Source: Niabella aurantiaca DSM 17617 | GTDB taxonomy: Bacteria; Bacteroidota; Bacteroidia; Chitinophagales; Chitinophagaceae | Length of the DNA: 64,000 nt | Assembly: GCF_000374125.1 (NCBI RefSeq) | Contig: NZ_KB893643.1 | Span: 1-64,000 of the forward strand | Reading direction: 5' to 3' | Shown here: piece by piece, positions 43,412 through 52,806 of the stretch | Numbering within the stretch: position 1 is the stretch's first letter | How the letters are laid out: each line of letters begins with the position of its first letter | Program-made: the position numbers and the translations under genes | The notes under the pieces: generated by a model | Seen by the model: the letters and a program-made list of their open reading frames with translations, nothing else | Database searches by the model: none | Told to the model about the DNA's origin: nothing

Positions 43412-44923
43412 TTACCGGTCCTGCATTACGTTATAGGTCGGGTCTTCCATTACATTTACATCAATGGTCTCTCCGGCATTTTTCAGCAACCGTTTACAAT
43501 CCGGGCTCAAATGCCGCAGGTGGATTTTCTTATCCTGCCGGGCATAGCGCTCGGTGATCTTATTCAGGGCATCGATTGCCGACATATCCACCACCCTGCT
43601 CTCCCGGAAGTCGATCACCACTTCATCCGGATCATTCTTTACGTCAAACTTTTCCATAAACGCAGTGGTAGACGCAAAAAAAAGCGGGCCATAAATTTCG
43701 TAATATTTTATCCCGTTGCTGTCGGTATGCTTGCGTGCACGGATGCGTTTGGCATTATCCCAGGCAAAGGCCAGGGCCGAGATGACCACCCCGATCAGCA
43801 CCGCCAGCGCCAGGTTGTGCAATACCACGGTGATCAGTGCCACCAAGATGCCAACGATGATATCTGTTTTGGGGAATTTGGTGATGATCCGCAAGCTTAC
43901 CCATTGAAATGTACCGATGGCTACCATCATCATCACTCCAACGAGGGCGGCCATCGGGATCTGCTCAATAAAGGGCGCTCCTACCAGGATCACCGCCAGG
44001 ATGGTAACAGCCCCGATAAAGGCAGACAGCTTTGTACGGGCACCGGCATTCAGGTTCACCAATGTTTGCGCCACCATGGCACAACCTCCCATGCCGGCAA
44101 AGAAGCCATTTACCATATTGGCGGTGCCCTGTGCCATCGCTTCCCTGTTTGAAGCTCCTTTGGTATGGGTGATCTCATCTACCATATTCAGGGTAAGCAA
44201 CGATTCGATCAGCCCCACACCTGCCATGATCAGTGCATAGGGAAATATGATCTGCAACGTTTCCAGTGTAACCGGCACTGCCGGCAGGTGAAAGGACGGC
44301 AGGGAACCGCTGACGGAAGCAATGTCCATTACCTTCCGGGTATCCATGCCTGAGAAGAAAACGATAGCAAAAACGGCCAATATGGCTACCAGGGATGCCG
44401 GAACCGCCTTGGTGATCTTTGGAAACCCAATAACGATCAGCACCGTCAAAAGGGTCAGTCCGGCCATCGTATACAGCGCTGTTCCTGTCAGCCAGCCGGC
44501 CGGTGTTTTAAACTGTGCAACCTGTGCCATAAAAATGATAACCGCCAGTCCATTCAAAAATCCGTACATAACCGGCTGTGGGATCAGGCGGACGAACTTG
44601 CCCAGCTTAAAAAAGCCAACCAGTAGCTGAAGCAACCCAGCCAGGATCACGGTGGCAAAAAGATATTCTACTCCATGACCGGCTGCAAGTGCAATGAGCA
44701 CGACCACCGTGGCACCAGCCCCGCCGGAAACCATACCCGGCCGGCCCCCTAAAACAGAAGTCACCAACCCCATAAGAAATGCCGCATACAACCCCGTCAG
44801 CGGTGACAAACCTGCCAGGATGGCAAAGGATAAGGATTCGGGGATCATGGTCATGGCCACGGTGAGGCCTGCAAGGATCTCTGCTTTATAATCTGTATTA
44901 CGGTTCAGTCCGAGTAACTGCAT
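43412..44923 (-). CDS. SulP-family anion transporter with STAS domain
   Basis: 503 residues. EILAGLTVAMTMIPESLSFAILAGLSP is the first SulP motif (split here over residues about 14-40), GGRPGMVSGGAGATVVV follows, and a C-terminal STAS segment from about 410 (VIDFRESRVVDMSAIDALNK) is clear. Imports sulfate, bicarbonate or similar anions. It is shorter than, and only distantly similar to, the SulP protein at 6251, and lacks the acidic linker. Stands alone between the Dabb gene and the jet operon. Confidence 0.9.
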   Translation of the reverse strand: MQLLGLNRNTDYKAEILAGLTVAMTMIPESLSFAILAGLSPLTGLYAAFLMGLVTSVLGGRPGMVSGGAGATVVVLIALAAGHGVEYLFATVILAGLLQLLVGFFKLGKFVRLIPQPVMYGFLNGLAVIIFMAQVAQFKTPAGWLTGTALYTMAGLTLLTVLIVIGFPKITKAVPASLVAILAVFAIVFFSGMDTRKVMDIASVSGSLPSFHLPAVPVTLETLQIIFPYALIMAGVGLIESLLTLNMVDEITHTKGASNREAMAQGTANMVNGFFAGMGGCAMVAQTLVNLNAGARTKLSAFIGAVTILAVILVGAPFIEQIPMAALVGVMMMVAIGTFQWVSLRIITKFPKTDIIVGILVALITVVLHNLALAVLIGVVISALAFAWDNAKRIRARKHTDSNGIKYYEIYGPLFFASTTAFMEKFDVKNDPDEVVIDFRESRVVDMSAIDALNKITERYARQDKKIHLRHLSPDCKRLLKNAGETIDVNVMEDPTYNVMQDR

Positions 44924-45108
44924 CTGCTATTTAATGAATCGGTTAAAAAATATACCTGCATTTTCTCCTGCAAAGGGCAGCGCCCCCTCCGGGAGATGCA
45001 GCGCGAAGGAGAACCATCCAGCTGTAAGCTTTCCGCTCCCGGCAGGTCACCATGCATCAAACCGGATCCAGCGTGAAATCCTGAACCTTAAACCTGGAAC
45101 ATCCATGA

Positions 45109-48100
45109 TCAGGAGGCTTTCTTCATCTGTTTCTGCAGCTCTTTAATGGTCATATTGTACATGATGCTATGCCTGTTGTTGACGCGCTGTGCCAGGTGTA
45201 CATGCGCGATGTAATCCTGAACGATCTGTATCTTATCACTGGGCGTTACAACCAGCAATTGCAGATGCAGCTGTTTGCACAGTTCCATCAGGTAGGTTGC
45301 CTTGTCTTCATCCTGGTTGCTGAAGCTTTCATCCACGGCAATAAAACGCAGGCTGCGACTGTTCTTTCCCTCACGGGTGATGCCAAACTGGTAAGCGATG
45401 GCGCTGCACAGGATCGTATAGGTCAGCTGGGCCTTCTCCCCGCCGGACAACTGGCCCATCTGGCGATAGGTCTTTTTCAGCTCTCCGGTATTGCGGAATT
45501 TTTCATCTGCCCAGAACTCAAACCAGTTCCGCACATCCATCACCCGCGTACGGTAGGTTTCGCTTTCATCGAGGCTGTCGATCAGCGGTTGTACTTTCTG
45601 GCGGAAATGCAGTGCCTTGTCCTCAAAGCTGCTCTGCTGCCAGTTGGCCGCCTGAGGCAAGGCCTCCAGCAGGGCATTGCGGAAGGCATTTACCGTGGCA
45701 TCCTGTACCCGGCGCTTGCCCAGCTGGATGTAGGTATCCGGGAGCTTGTTAAAGTTAATTCCTCCCAGCGACTGGTTCAGCTTGCTCACACTGTTATTGA
45801 TCTCCCGCTCCCATTTTTCCATTTCCTCATTCAACCCGCCGATCTTATAGGTAATGGTATCGTTGACAAAATTCTCAAAGTCCTTCCGGTATTTCGGCAG
45901 GTTCTCACTCACCAGTTTATCCAGCCACTCTTTAAACTCTTCCGCATGCTCCGCCTCTTCCGGCAGGAACTGCACATCACTATACCAGTCCGGGAAACGT
46001 TGCAATAAAGCCGGAGACGGATTCTTGATCTGGCTGATGCCCCGGTTCAGCTGCGTTTCTTCCTTATGCAGCAGCCGCTGCATTTCCTGCGTTTCGTTCT
46101 CCAGCTGTGTTTTAAACTGCGCATATAGTGTTTCAATATTCTCCAATGTTACAGTTGCCAGCAACGCCGCATGCTGTTGCTGAAACAGCAGCAGCTCTTC
46201 CTTATCCGTTTCGGTAATATGCTGCAACAGTAATTGCAGTTGCTCCCGTTGCTGCTCCATCGTCCGGATCCCGTTTTGCAGGGTGGTTTTCGCCTGCGCG
46301 GCCTGCTCCCAACTCTTTTCTGCCTCCTGGCGCTGCCGGATCGTTGCTTCCAGCTGTGCGGTCAGTTCCTGTAACTGGTTGTTGCTTTTGCTCAATGCCG
46401 TGATCTGCTCTCCGGTTTTATGAATGTTCCGCTGTATGCCCGCTACGTCCAGCAATGCAAAGCCACCATGTTCCTGCAGCCGGTTCAGCGCATAGAATTG
46501 TTTTTGCAGCCGGGCAGCCCGGTTGCGGCAACGCTCTATGATCTCGGCGGCATTCGCCAGCTCATCTGCCAGCTTATTCCGCTGACTGATGAGCGCCTCT
46601 TTCTTATTTTCATTGTTCCAACCCATTACATAACGCCCGGCATCATTGCTGCCCGGCCGGTCATCCTTCTCATGCCGGTCGCGGTTCTTGATCAGCCCGT
46701 TCAGCGTAATAGCCTTATCATAGCGCTCCATCGGCTTCTCCTCTTCCAGGCAGGTATAGGAAAACTGCTGCACCACCTGCTGTTGTACCCAACCGGAAAG
46801 CGGATGTTCCGGATGAAAATCCAGCTTATAAAAAACGGTATCGTCCTCTGCCAGGGTATGAAAGGTATCCAGTACCCGGTAATAGACCAGCCGGGTGCCG
46901 GTATTGGTCTGATTGAGGTAGCGGGTCACTTTTTTATAGTACTGATCGGGCACCAGCAGGCGGAGCGAAAAGCCATACAATAATTTTTCAATGGCCGGCT
47001 GCCAGCGCTGTTCTTCCGGCTTTACCTGCATCAGTTCGCCGGCGAAGGGCAGTTCCGATGTATCCAGTTTTAATGCCGCGCACAATTGCCGGCGTACCTG
47101 TACCAGGTGGGCAGGGATATTGCTTTTGTTGTGCAGCAGGATATTCAGTTCTTCTTCCAGGCTGCTCTTTGCCTCCCCGGCCCTTTTATGGAGGTTCCTG
47201 GCATCAAAATCATCTGCCTCGTTCTGCCGGTTCTCTTTTTCGAGCCGCCGGGCAAACTGGCCGGCTTCCTTCTGCACGCGTTTATAACTTTCTTCATCGG
47301 AAGCGCTTTTATCTTCCAGGTGTAATGCGGCACACCACTCTGTAAATAATGTGAGGTCGCTTTCGGCTTCTGCTCTTTTGGCCTGCAATGCCTGCAGCTC
47401 CTGCTCCAGCTGCTTCAGCCGCTGCCCGGCCTGATTCTGGTCGATCTGGTTCCGGGTAACGCGTTCTTCTTCATGCAGGGCATCAATACCCGCTTTTGCT
47501 ATTGCGGTTTTCTCTTCCAGCTCTTTTACACCCATGCCGGCTTCTTCCAGTGCCTGTTGTAATAACCGGTCCTGGGTATAGCCCTTCCATGCAGCAGCAG
47601 TATGCAGGGCCTTTTGGGCGTTCTGCTGCCGGGTCTGCAGATTTTTGAACCCGGTATAATGTTCCTGTACAGGTTGCAGCAGGCGGATCTGCTCTTCCGC
47701 CTTTTCAATATTCCGCTGGGCATCCAGCAGCGTGGCCAGGTGCTTTTTTAGTTCCTGGAACAGGGATTCCATATCGCGCGGCTCCAGCATATGCGTGCGG
47801 ATAAAATCATCCAGGTTGCCCAATACTTTAATGCCTACGGTCTGATTAAAAAGGGTCAGCGCCTGGATGCTCTGCATCCCCAGCACATCCACCAGCCGGT
47901 GGGCATATTTGCTCGCGGCATCAAACCATTCTACCTGCTTGCGGCTCCCTTTATTGTATTGCTGATCCAGCCGGCGTTTCCAGGCATTGCCGAGGTCGAA
48001 GGGCTTAAAATCTTCCTCAATATGCAGACTTTTATGGGCAATACCAAACATCCGTTTCATATCCCCGTTGTTGAAATACCGCACCTGGAACAGGGTCACT

Positions 48101-48492
48101 TCCTGCATGGCTTCATTGGTAAAATTAGCCAGCAGGATGCTGTAGGCTTCTTCGCGGTTCTCCCGCAGGTACAAGGCTTTGGTAACGCCGTTCTCATTGT
48201 TGATGGTGCCATAGCCCCCCAGTACATAAGTTTCTTCGGTACGGTCGCCTTTCTTTTCGCTGCCGCTGCTCTGGTTATAGAACCGGTATTTTTTTTCGGG
48301 AACGATGAGCGTTAGCAGGGCGTCCACAAACGTGGTTTTCCCGCTGCCGTTTGATCCTGTAAGCAGGCTGGTTTCCCCACCGGGAATGATGGTATGGATC
48401 TGTTCGTCGAAAGTTCCCCAGTTAAAGACTTCCATGTATTGTAACCGGAAGCCGCTTTTTTCATTATCCGTGCTGAATACGCTTAGCTGCAT
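45109..48492 (-). CDS. jetC: JetC/MksB-like SMC ATPase
   Basis: 1127 residues. Walker A SLLTGSNGSGKTTFVDALL lies near 40-60; long coiled coils fill about 270-450 and 650-930; LSGGEKAQLTYTIL is the ABC signature and FIAVDESFSNQDED the Walker B with D-loop near 1045-1060. This is the SMC subunit of a Wadjet/MksBEF condensin that traps or extrudes DNA and in Wadjet excludes plasmids. It overlaps jetB by 29 nt. The 185 nt after its stop hold no jetD gene. Confidence 0.9.
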   Translation of the reverse strand: MQLSVFSTDNEKSGFRLQYMEVFNWGTFDEQIHTIIPGGETSLLTGSNGSGKTTFVDALLTLIVPEKKYRFYNQSSGSEKKGDRTEETYVLGGYGTINNENGVTKALYLRENREEAYSILLANFTNEAMQEVTLFQVRYFNNGDMKRMFGIAHKSLHIEEDFKPFDLGNAWKRRLDQQYNKGSRKQVEWFDAASKYAHRLVDVLGMQSIQALTLFNQTVGIKVLGNLDDFIRTHMLEPRDMESLFQELKKHLATLLDAQRNIEKAEEQIRLLQPVQEHYTGFKNLQTRQQNAQKALHTAAAWKGYTQDRLLQQALEEAGMGVKELEEKTAIAKAGIDALHEEERVTRNQIDQNQAGQRLKQLEQELQALQAKRAEAESDLTLFTEWCAALHLEDKSASDEESYKRVQKEAGQFARRLEKENRQNEADDFDARNLHKRAGEAKSSLEEELNILLHNKSNIPAHLVQVRRQLCAALKLDTSELPFAGELMQVKPEEQRWQPAIEKLLYGFSLRLLVPDQYYKKVTRYLNQTNTGTRLVYYRVLDTFHTLAEDDTVFYKLDFHPEHPLSGWVQQQVVQQFSYTCLEEEKPMERYDKAITLNGLIKNRDRHEKDDRPGSNDAGRYVMGWNNENKKEALISQRNKLADELANAAEIIERCRNRAARLQKQFYALNRLQEHGGFALLDVAGIQRNIHKTGEQITALSKSNNQLQELTAQLEATIRQRQEAEKSWEQAAQAKTTLQNGIRTMEQQREQLQLLLQHITETDKEELLLFQQQHAALLATVTLENIETLYAQFKTQLENETQEMQRLLHKEETQLNRGISQIKNPSPALLQRFPDWYSDVQFLPEEAEHAEEFKEWLDKLVSENLPKYRKDFENFVNDTITYKIGGLNEEMEKWEREINNSVSKLNQSLGGINFNKLPDTYIQLGKRRVQDATVNAFRNALLEALPQAANWQQSSFEDKALHFRQKVQPLIDSLDESETYRTRVMDVRNWFEFWADEKFRNTGELKKTYRQMGQLSGGEKAQLTYTILCSAIAYQFGITREGKNSRSLRFIAVDESFSNQDEDKATYLMELCKQLHLQLLVVTPSDKIQIVQDYIAHVHLAQRVNNRHSIMYNMTIKELQKQMKKAS

Positions 48493-49054
48493 GTGCTGTC
48501 AATTGCTGTTTAAAATCTTCTAATACCTCGCTGTCTACCCGGGCTTTGATGAGCTTTTTGATCCGGAATTTTTGTTCATCCGGCACTTCGTGTACACCCG
48601 ACCGTTCCAGGAATCCATTTTCCACGGCGCGTTCGATGAGCCGGTCGATGTCCTTCAGCATCTTTACCCGGCTGGCATTTTCTTTAAAAAATAACTCGGC
48701 ATACTCCTTGATCTCCCTTCTTTTTTTGATCAGCTCCCGCTGGGTAGCCTCGCCCACTTCAAATTCAGCCATCATATCGCGCAGTAACACCAGCATCACA
48801 CTTTCGTCGTAGGCCAGGGCCCGGCGCTGTACCCAGCTTACACTGGTGGCGTCCTCTTCCGATACCGCGTGTTTTATGTACGCGTAGCCATCCTGCTCAT
48901 CCAGTACCAGGGTCAGTCCTACACCCTGTAAAAAAACGATAAGCTCGGTCTTGTACTGGAGCAGCTTTTCCCAAACGTTTTTGTCCAGGTATTCTACCGG
49001 GCCTTTGAGCAGCTTGATGAACACAGGCGTAAATGAATGTATTTTTTCGGCCAT
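48464..49054 (-). CDS. jetB: JetB/MksE-like protein (DUF4194)
   Basis: 196 residues from ATG 49054 (MAEKIHSFTPVFIKLLKGPV), preferred over the upstream frame to 49099, which overlaps jetA. DUF4194 form: tandem winged-helix-like segments with YIKHAVSEEDATSVSWVQRR and ELIKKRREIKEYAELFFKEN. It is the KITE-type subunit bridging kleisin and SMC arms. The order jetA, jetB, jetC is the standard one for the plasmid-defence system. Confidence 0.88.
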   Translation of the reverse strand: MAEKIHSFTPVFIKLLKGPVEYLDKNVWEKLLQYKTELIVFLQGVGLTLVLDEQDGYAYIKHAVSEEDATSVSWVQRRALAYDESVMLVLLRDMMAEFEVGEATQRELIKKRREIKEYAELFFKENASRVKMLKDIDRLIERAVENGFLERSGVHEVPDEQKFRIKKLIKARVDSEVLEDFKQQLTAHAAKRIQHG

Positions 49055-49064
49055 GGATCTCTTT

Positions 49065-50537
49065 CTATTTACTAAATAACAAATACGGCACTTCCACAAA
49101 TTTATCGGCGCTGCTGTTCAACGGGATCAGCTCTACCGCGCTACCCACTATCTGCACCCTTTTTGATCTTTCTTTTAAAAAACCGTAGTAGCTGATCACC
49201 TCGGCCAGGCCATGTTCCAGCTTTGCAGCTTCTATGACCTCTTTTAGGGTGGCGGTTTGTTTGTGTTCCAGCACCTGCTCTACCTTTTGCCAGAGCCGCT
49301 TTTTGTCTATAAAGCTGGTGTTCAGCAACCGGTTGAACCGGTCCACATCGGCGATCTTTTCCACGGCCGGCATGGGCTGTTTTAATGCGCCTGCCGTTTT
49401 TTTTGCCTCCAGCGTCAGCCCCCGGTCCATAACGATCTTAATATCGGCAGCCTCTTCCAGTAACAATCCAGCTTCAACAGGATGCTCTTCCTCCATGAGA
49501 TCGAATACCAGCTCCTTGATGCCGCTGATCTGCTGGCGCAGCCGCCGGTGGCGCGCGATCTCCTTTTCGGTGATGATGCGGCTGAGCTTCTCCGCCATTT
49601 TATCGTTGGCATCGTAGACCGCACGCCCCTGCTCCAGCAGAAATGATTTGATATTTTGCAGGAAATCCGTGTCGGCTTCCAGCTGGCGGTCTTCCAGCAG
49701 GAGCAGCAGCTGTTCGGTAAGCTGCCGCCATTCTTCCTGTCCGCTGCGGGAGATGAGGAAATCCCAGAAGGCATAAAAACTCTTGCCCTGGTTGCTGCTG
49801 CGCAACGCATCGTACGATTCAAAAGCAAAACCCACAATGGCACCTTTGTTCTGTTCTGCACGGGTATGCTGCTCCACGATGCTGCGATGGATCTGTTTGA
49901 AATTGTCTTCAACCTCGCGAAAATCGCCGATCAGCTCATAACAAAGACGGATGAACAGATCGAGCCGCTCCTGTACCTGGGCATTGTTATACCGCTGCGG
50001 CGCCACACCCAGCTCCAGTGCTTTTATTTCTTTATCGATTTCCGCCTTCCGGTCTTTGAGGATCTGCAGCTTGCGTTCCCGGTCATCCTCGGTATTCTCT
50101 ACCATATCGCGCAGGGAAGAGAACAGCATTTTGAACCGGCTTTCGGTTCCCACGTGATGCTGTCCCTTCTGCAGATGCTGCATCCATTGAAAAACTTTTT
50201 CGGTATAAGCGCTCAGCTGGTAATTGGTATTGCCTTCGGTGTCGGGAAAATCCTGCAGGATCCGTTTCTGTACCCAGCTCAGCAGGTACTTCCGGCTGCG
50301 GCTCTCTTCATCCTCTCCAAAATCGATCCGTGCTTCCTCCCAGTCTTCCATACCATCTGCATGCGCGCCGAGCGTCTCTGCCAGCAATGGCACAAGCTGG
50401 TCCTCCCGGATCACCATCCGGCGGTTCTCTTTAAAAACAGTATATAAAAACGGTAATACCCAGCCTGCATTCCGCAACCGCAACATTTGCAGCGCTGGTG
50501 ATGAACTGATTAAAAATGCAATTTGCTCGCTTGTCAT
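49065..50537 (-). CDS. jetA: JetA/MksF-like kleisin (DUF3375)
   Basis: 490 residues: the N-terminal winged-helix region begins MTSEQIAFLISSSPALQML, with RKYLLSWVQKRILQDFPDTE near 95-115, central helical segments ERKLQILKDRKAEIDKEIKA near 165-185, and a C-terminal winged-helix segment at 410-490 near YGFLKERSKRVQIVGS. DUF3375 proteins are the kleisin JetA of type I Wadjet. First gene of the operon; the upstream 276 nt are AT-rich with a palindrome AGTTTATGTAAACT (50718-50731). Confidence 0.88.
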   Translation of the reverse strand: MTSEQIAFLISSSPALQMLRLRNAGWVLPFLYTVFKENRRMVIREDQLVPLLAETLGAHADGMEDWEEARIDFGEDEESRSRKYLLSWVQKRILQDFPDTEGNTNYQLSAYTEKVFQWMQHLQKGQHHVGTESRFKMLFSSLRDMVENTEDDRERKLQILKDRKAEIDKEIKALELGVAPQRYNNAQVQERLDLFIRLCYELIGDFREVEDNFKQIHRSIVEQHTRAEQNKGAIVGFAFESYDALRSSNQGKSFYAFWDFLISRSGQEEWRQLTEQLLLLLEDRQLEADTDFLQNIKSFLLEQGRAVYDANDKMAEKLSRIITEKEIARHRRLRQQISGIKELVFDLMEEEHPVEAGLLLEEAADIKIVMDRGLTLEAKKTAGALKQPMPAVEKIADVDRFNRLLNTSFIDKKRLWQKVEQVLEHKQTATLKEVIEAAKLEHGLAEVISYYGFLKERSKRVQIVGSAVELIPLNSSADKFVEVPYLLFSK

Positions 50538-50813
50538 GCCTCTACAAAACCATCTCTTTTACAATAGGAAGCCTGCAAAATAAGATAATCTGGTGAGATT
50601 AATGGCACAACATTTTTTAAACGGCGGGCATTCCCGACAACCAATGCCAAAACCCATCGGTTGACCAGGAGGACAGGCGATAGGCCTTTGAAGAGCCGGG
50701 CAAGCAGCAATATATTAAGTTTATGTAAACTACTATATCTAATTAAAAATTATAAATTTATACCACTTTATATAAAATAGCATTAAACTAAACAATGCTC
50801 TTTTCAGCGCTGC

Positions 50814-52073
50814 CTATCTGGTTTGCCTGTTATGTGCATTGCGAACGGATCTGCCTGTATCCGGGTGTTTTTTGCGGTAGATAGAGGAGTCTCTGCCCGT
50901 GGCCTGCAGTTCCCTCTTCAAAACAGCCTGCACCACTCCCGGCCGGGTATCCTTTATTTGCCGGCCGTTCAAAAAAACAGCCGGAGTTCCTTCAATACCA
51001 AGGGTCGTACCCTGGCGGATACCAGCCTGAACAACAGACGCTGCAACCGGGCCATTCCGGAATGAATCAAAGGCCGGCAGTTGCAGGCTGCATTGTTTTG
51101 CCACCATGATAAGATCTTTTTTCCCTGCATCTTTAAACAGTTCGTGGTGAAATTCCATAAATTTCCCCTGCTGAGCGGCTGCCAGGGAGGCCTTTGCCGC
51201 CTCGCAGGCACCGGCATGCAGGTCTTTCTTAATAGAATGATTGCAGTCTGTGCTGAGCGGAAACGGTTTAAATACGATCAAACATTCTCCTCCGAATTTC
51301 TTCAGAATACTGTCTGTTTCCGCCGAAAACATCCGGCAGGCGGGGCAATAAAAATCTGTAAAGATCACCAGCTTCATAGCTCCGGACGGATTTCCGGCGG
51401 TTGCATCTTCTTTGCTGACAGGGATCTGCCGCACCGGCTGGAGGTCATAATCCGCAACTATTTTTTTGATATCGATCCTTTGCCGGGCAGCCGTGGAAAG
51501 CGCCAATGCTTTTAAACCAAAGAAGCCCGATGTCATAAAAAAGCCAGCGACCAGGAAACCAAACGCTTTCCAGAGCCCTGAAGCAGCAGCAGGTTGCACT
51601 TGCACGGCCGGTGCCCGAAAGCTGCTTAAAAATGACCGGAATCCATAGCTGTTTATTTTCATCAGCAGGAAAAACAAGAGGAAATTGATCCCATGAATCA
51701 TCGTGCAAAACGGGCAAAACAGCGCAGGTTGCAAAAGCATTAATCCGATAAAGTAGCCCCCTGCCATGACGCTGCAAAAGCTGAACAGGAAAATGAAAAA
51801 GCGGCTTCCCTGCAAAAAGGCGTTTCCAAAAAGCCGGGGAATCAGGAAAAACAAGCCAAGGGAAACATAATACAGTATTCCCCAGCCCCCCAGGGGCAGC
51901 CCCAGCAATTCGGCATAGAAGCCGGAAAGCGCCCCATTACAGCTATTGCCGAAAACAGCCAAACAAACATCCGGTCCTCCGGTTTCCAAATGTTTAAAAA
52001 ACAAATAAAAAGAAAGGGTCATCGCCCATACCATCAAAAAGACTACGATCCCTCTGGTTACAACGGTTTTCAT
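50814..52073 (-). CDS. VKOR-thioredoxin fusion membrane protein
   Basis: 419 residues. N-terminal helices hold a vitamin K epoxide reductase-type domain (PDVCLAVFGNSCNGALSG with the loop Cys pair, ALFCPFCTMIHGIN with the redox CXXC), a further membrane segment near 185-205, then a periplasmic DsbA/thioredoxin-like domain with FTDFYCPACRMF and GIEGTPAVFLNG. It should use quinone to reoxidise the thioredoxin domain and so form disulfides in exported proteins. Upstream of it is a small Cys-containing secreted protein that might be a client. Confidence 0.88.
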   Translation of the reverse strand: MKTVVTRGIVVFLMVWAMTLSFYLFFKHLETGGPDVCLAVFGNSCNGALSGFYAELLGLPLGGWGILYYVSLGLFFLIPRLFGNAFLQGSRFFIFLFSFCSVMAGGYFIGLMLLQPALFCPFCTMIHGINFLLFFLLMKINSYGFRSFLSSFRAPAVQVQPAAASGLWKAFGFLVAGFFMTSGFFGLKALALSTAARQRIDIKKIVADYDLQPVRQIPVSKEDATAGNPSGAMKLVIFTDFYCPACRMFSAETDSILKKFGGECLIVFKPFPLSTDCNHSIKKDLHAGACEAAKASLAAAQQGKFMEFHHELFKDAGKKDLIMVAKQCSLQLPAFDSFRNGPVAASVVQAGIRQGTTLGIEGTPAVFLNGRQIKDTRPGVVQAVLKRELQATGRDSSIYRKKHPDTGRSVRNAHNRQTR

Positions 52074-52096
52074 ATCTATACAGATTACACCTATCT

Positions 52097-52131
52097 AAAA
52101 AGCGCCACAGCATAAGGGCGTGGCGCTTTTT
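52097..52131 (-). terminator. Rho-independent terminator between two minus-strand genes
   Basis: AAAAAGCGCCAC (52097-52108) pairs with GTGGCGCTTTTT (52120-52131) around 11 nt; on the minus strand the stem ends in a T run. It ends transcription of the small secreted protein gene at 52156 before the VKOR gene. Confidence 0.85.
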
Positions 52132-52155
52132 AAATTTTTATTATACGTGCTTTTC

Positions 52156-52509
52156 CTATTCAGCTTGGAAATGACAGGTAAGTGTTGCCTGACCGGAGGC
52201 GCTTACCACAAAAGTGTAGTCGGCCCATTGTCCGGGAAATGAATAAGACCAGCAACCAGCTTCCCCTTTTTGAACATATGCTTTTCCGCTGGGATTGGAA
52301 AAGTCATCGAACTTACAAGACATCAGACCCGATGATTTTTTTGTGATCACTGCTTTTGCGGTAGTTATCTCATGAAAATTCCCATCAAGATCATACATAC
52401 CACACCATTCATCATTGATAACGGCTGCGCCGTTGTTCATTGCTTTCCAGCTGATTGATAATACAGCCACAGCAATTACTGCAGCAAAAAGAATGCTTAA
52501 TTTTTTCAT
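52156..52509 (-). CDS. Small secreted protein of unknown function
   Basis: 117 residues from ATG 52509 (MKKLSILFAAVIAVAVLSIS, signal peptide). The mature part contains INDEWCGMYDLDG, SGLMSCKFDDFSNPSGKAYV, GCWSYSFPGQ and ATLTCHFQAE: four Cys, so two disulfides are likely. No family is recognised. Its own terminator follows. The frame before 52509 has no similarity to exported proteins. Confidence 0.65.
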   Translation of the reverse strand: MKKLSILFAAVIAVAVLSISWKAMNNGAAVINDEWCGMYDLDGNFHEITTAKAVITKKSSGLMSCKFDDFSNPSGKAYVQKGEAGCWSYSFPGQWADYTFVVSASGQATLTCHFQAE

Positions 52510-52806
52510 TTTAAATTTTTTTATGTGTGAAAAATGGTACGGGAGCAGACGTATACGTTTTGGTAAACACAACAGTTTGTTTGCGCCGGCAGCTATTTGC
52601 CTGCGTTTTGGGTTTGGATTAATTAAATTGGAGGATATCCCGTAACGAAGGTAATCTCCCGGATACCCGGTTTCCAAATTTTGAGGATCGCTAATTTAAG
52701 CGAGCATGAAAAAAAATACGCATATATCCCTTCCTGTTGCGGGAAAGGTCATCAATAATCATAGCGCTTGCGCCCAGGTCATAAAGCGCCCCGCCGTCCG
52801 ATGGTG

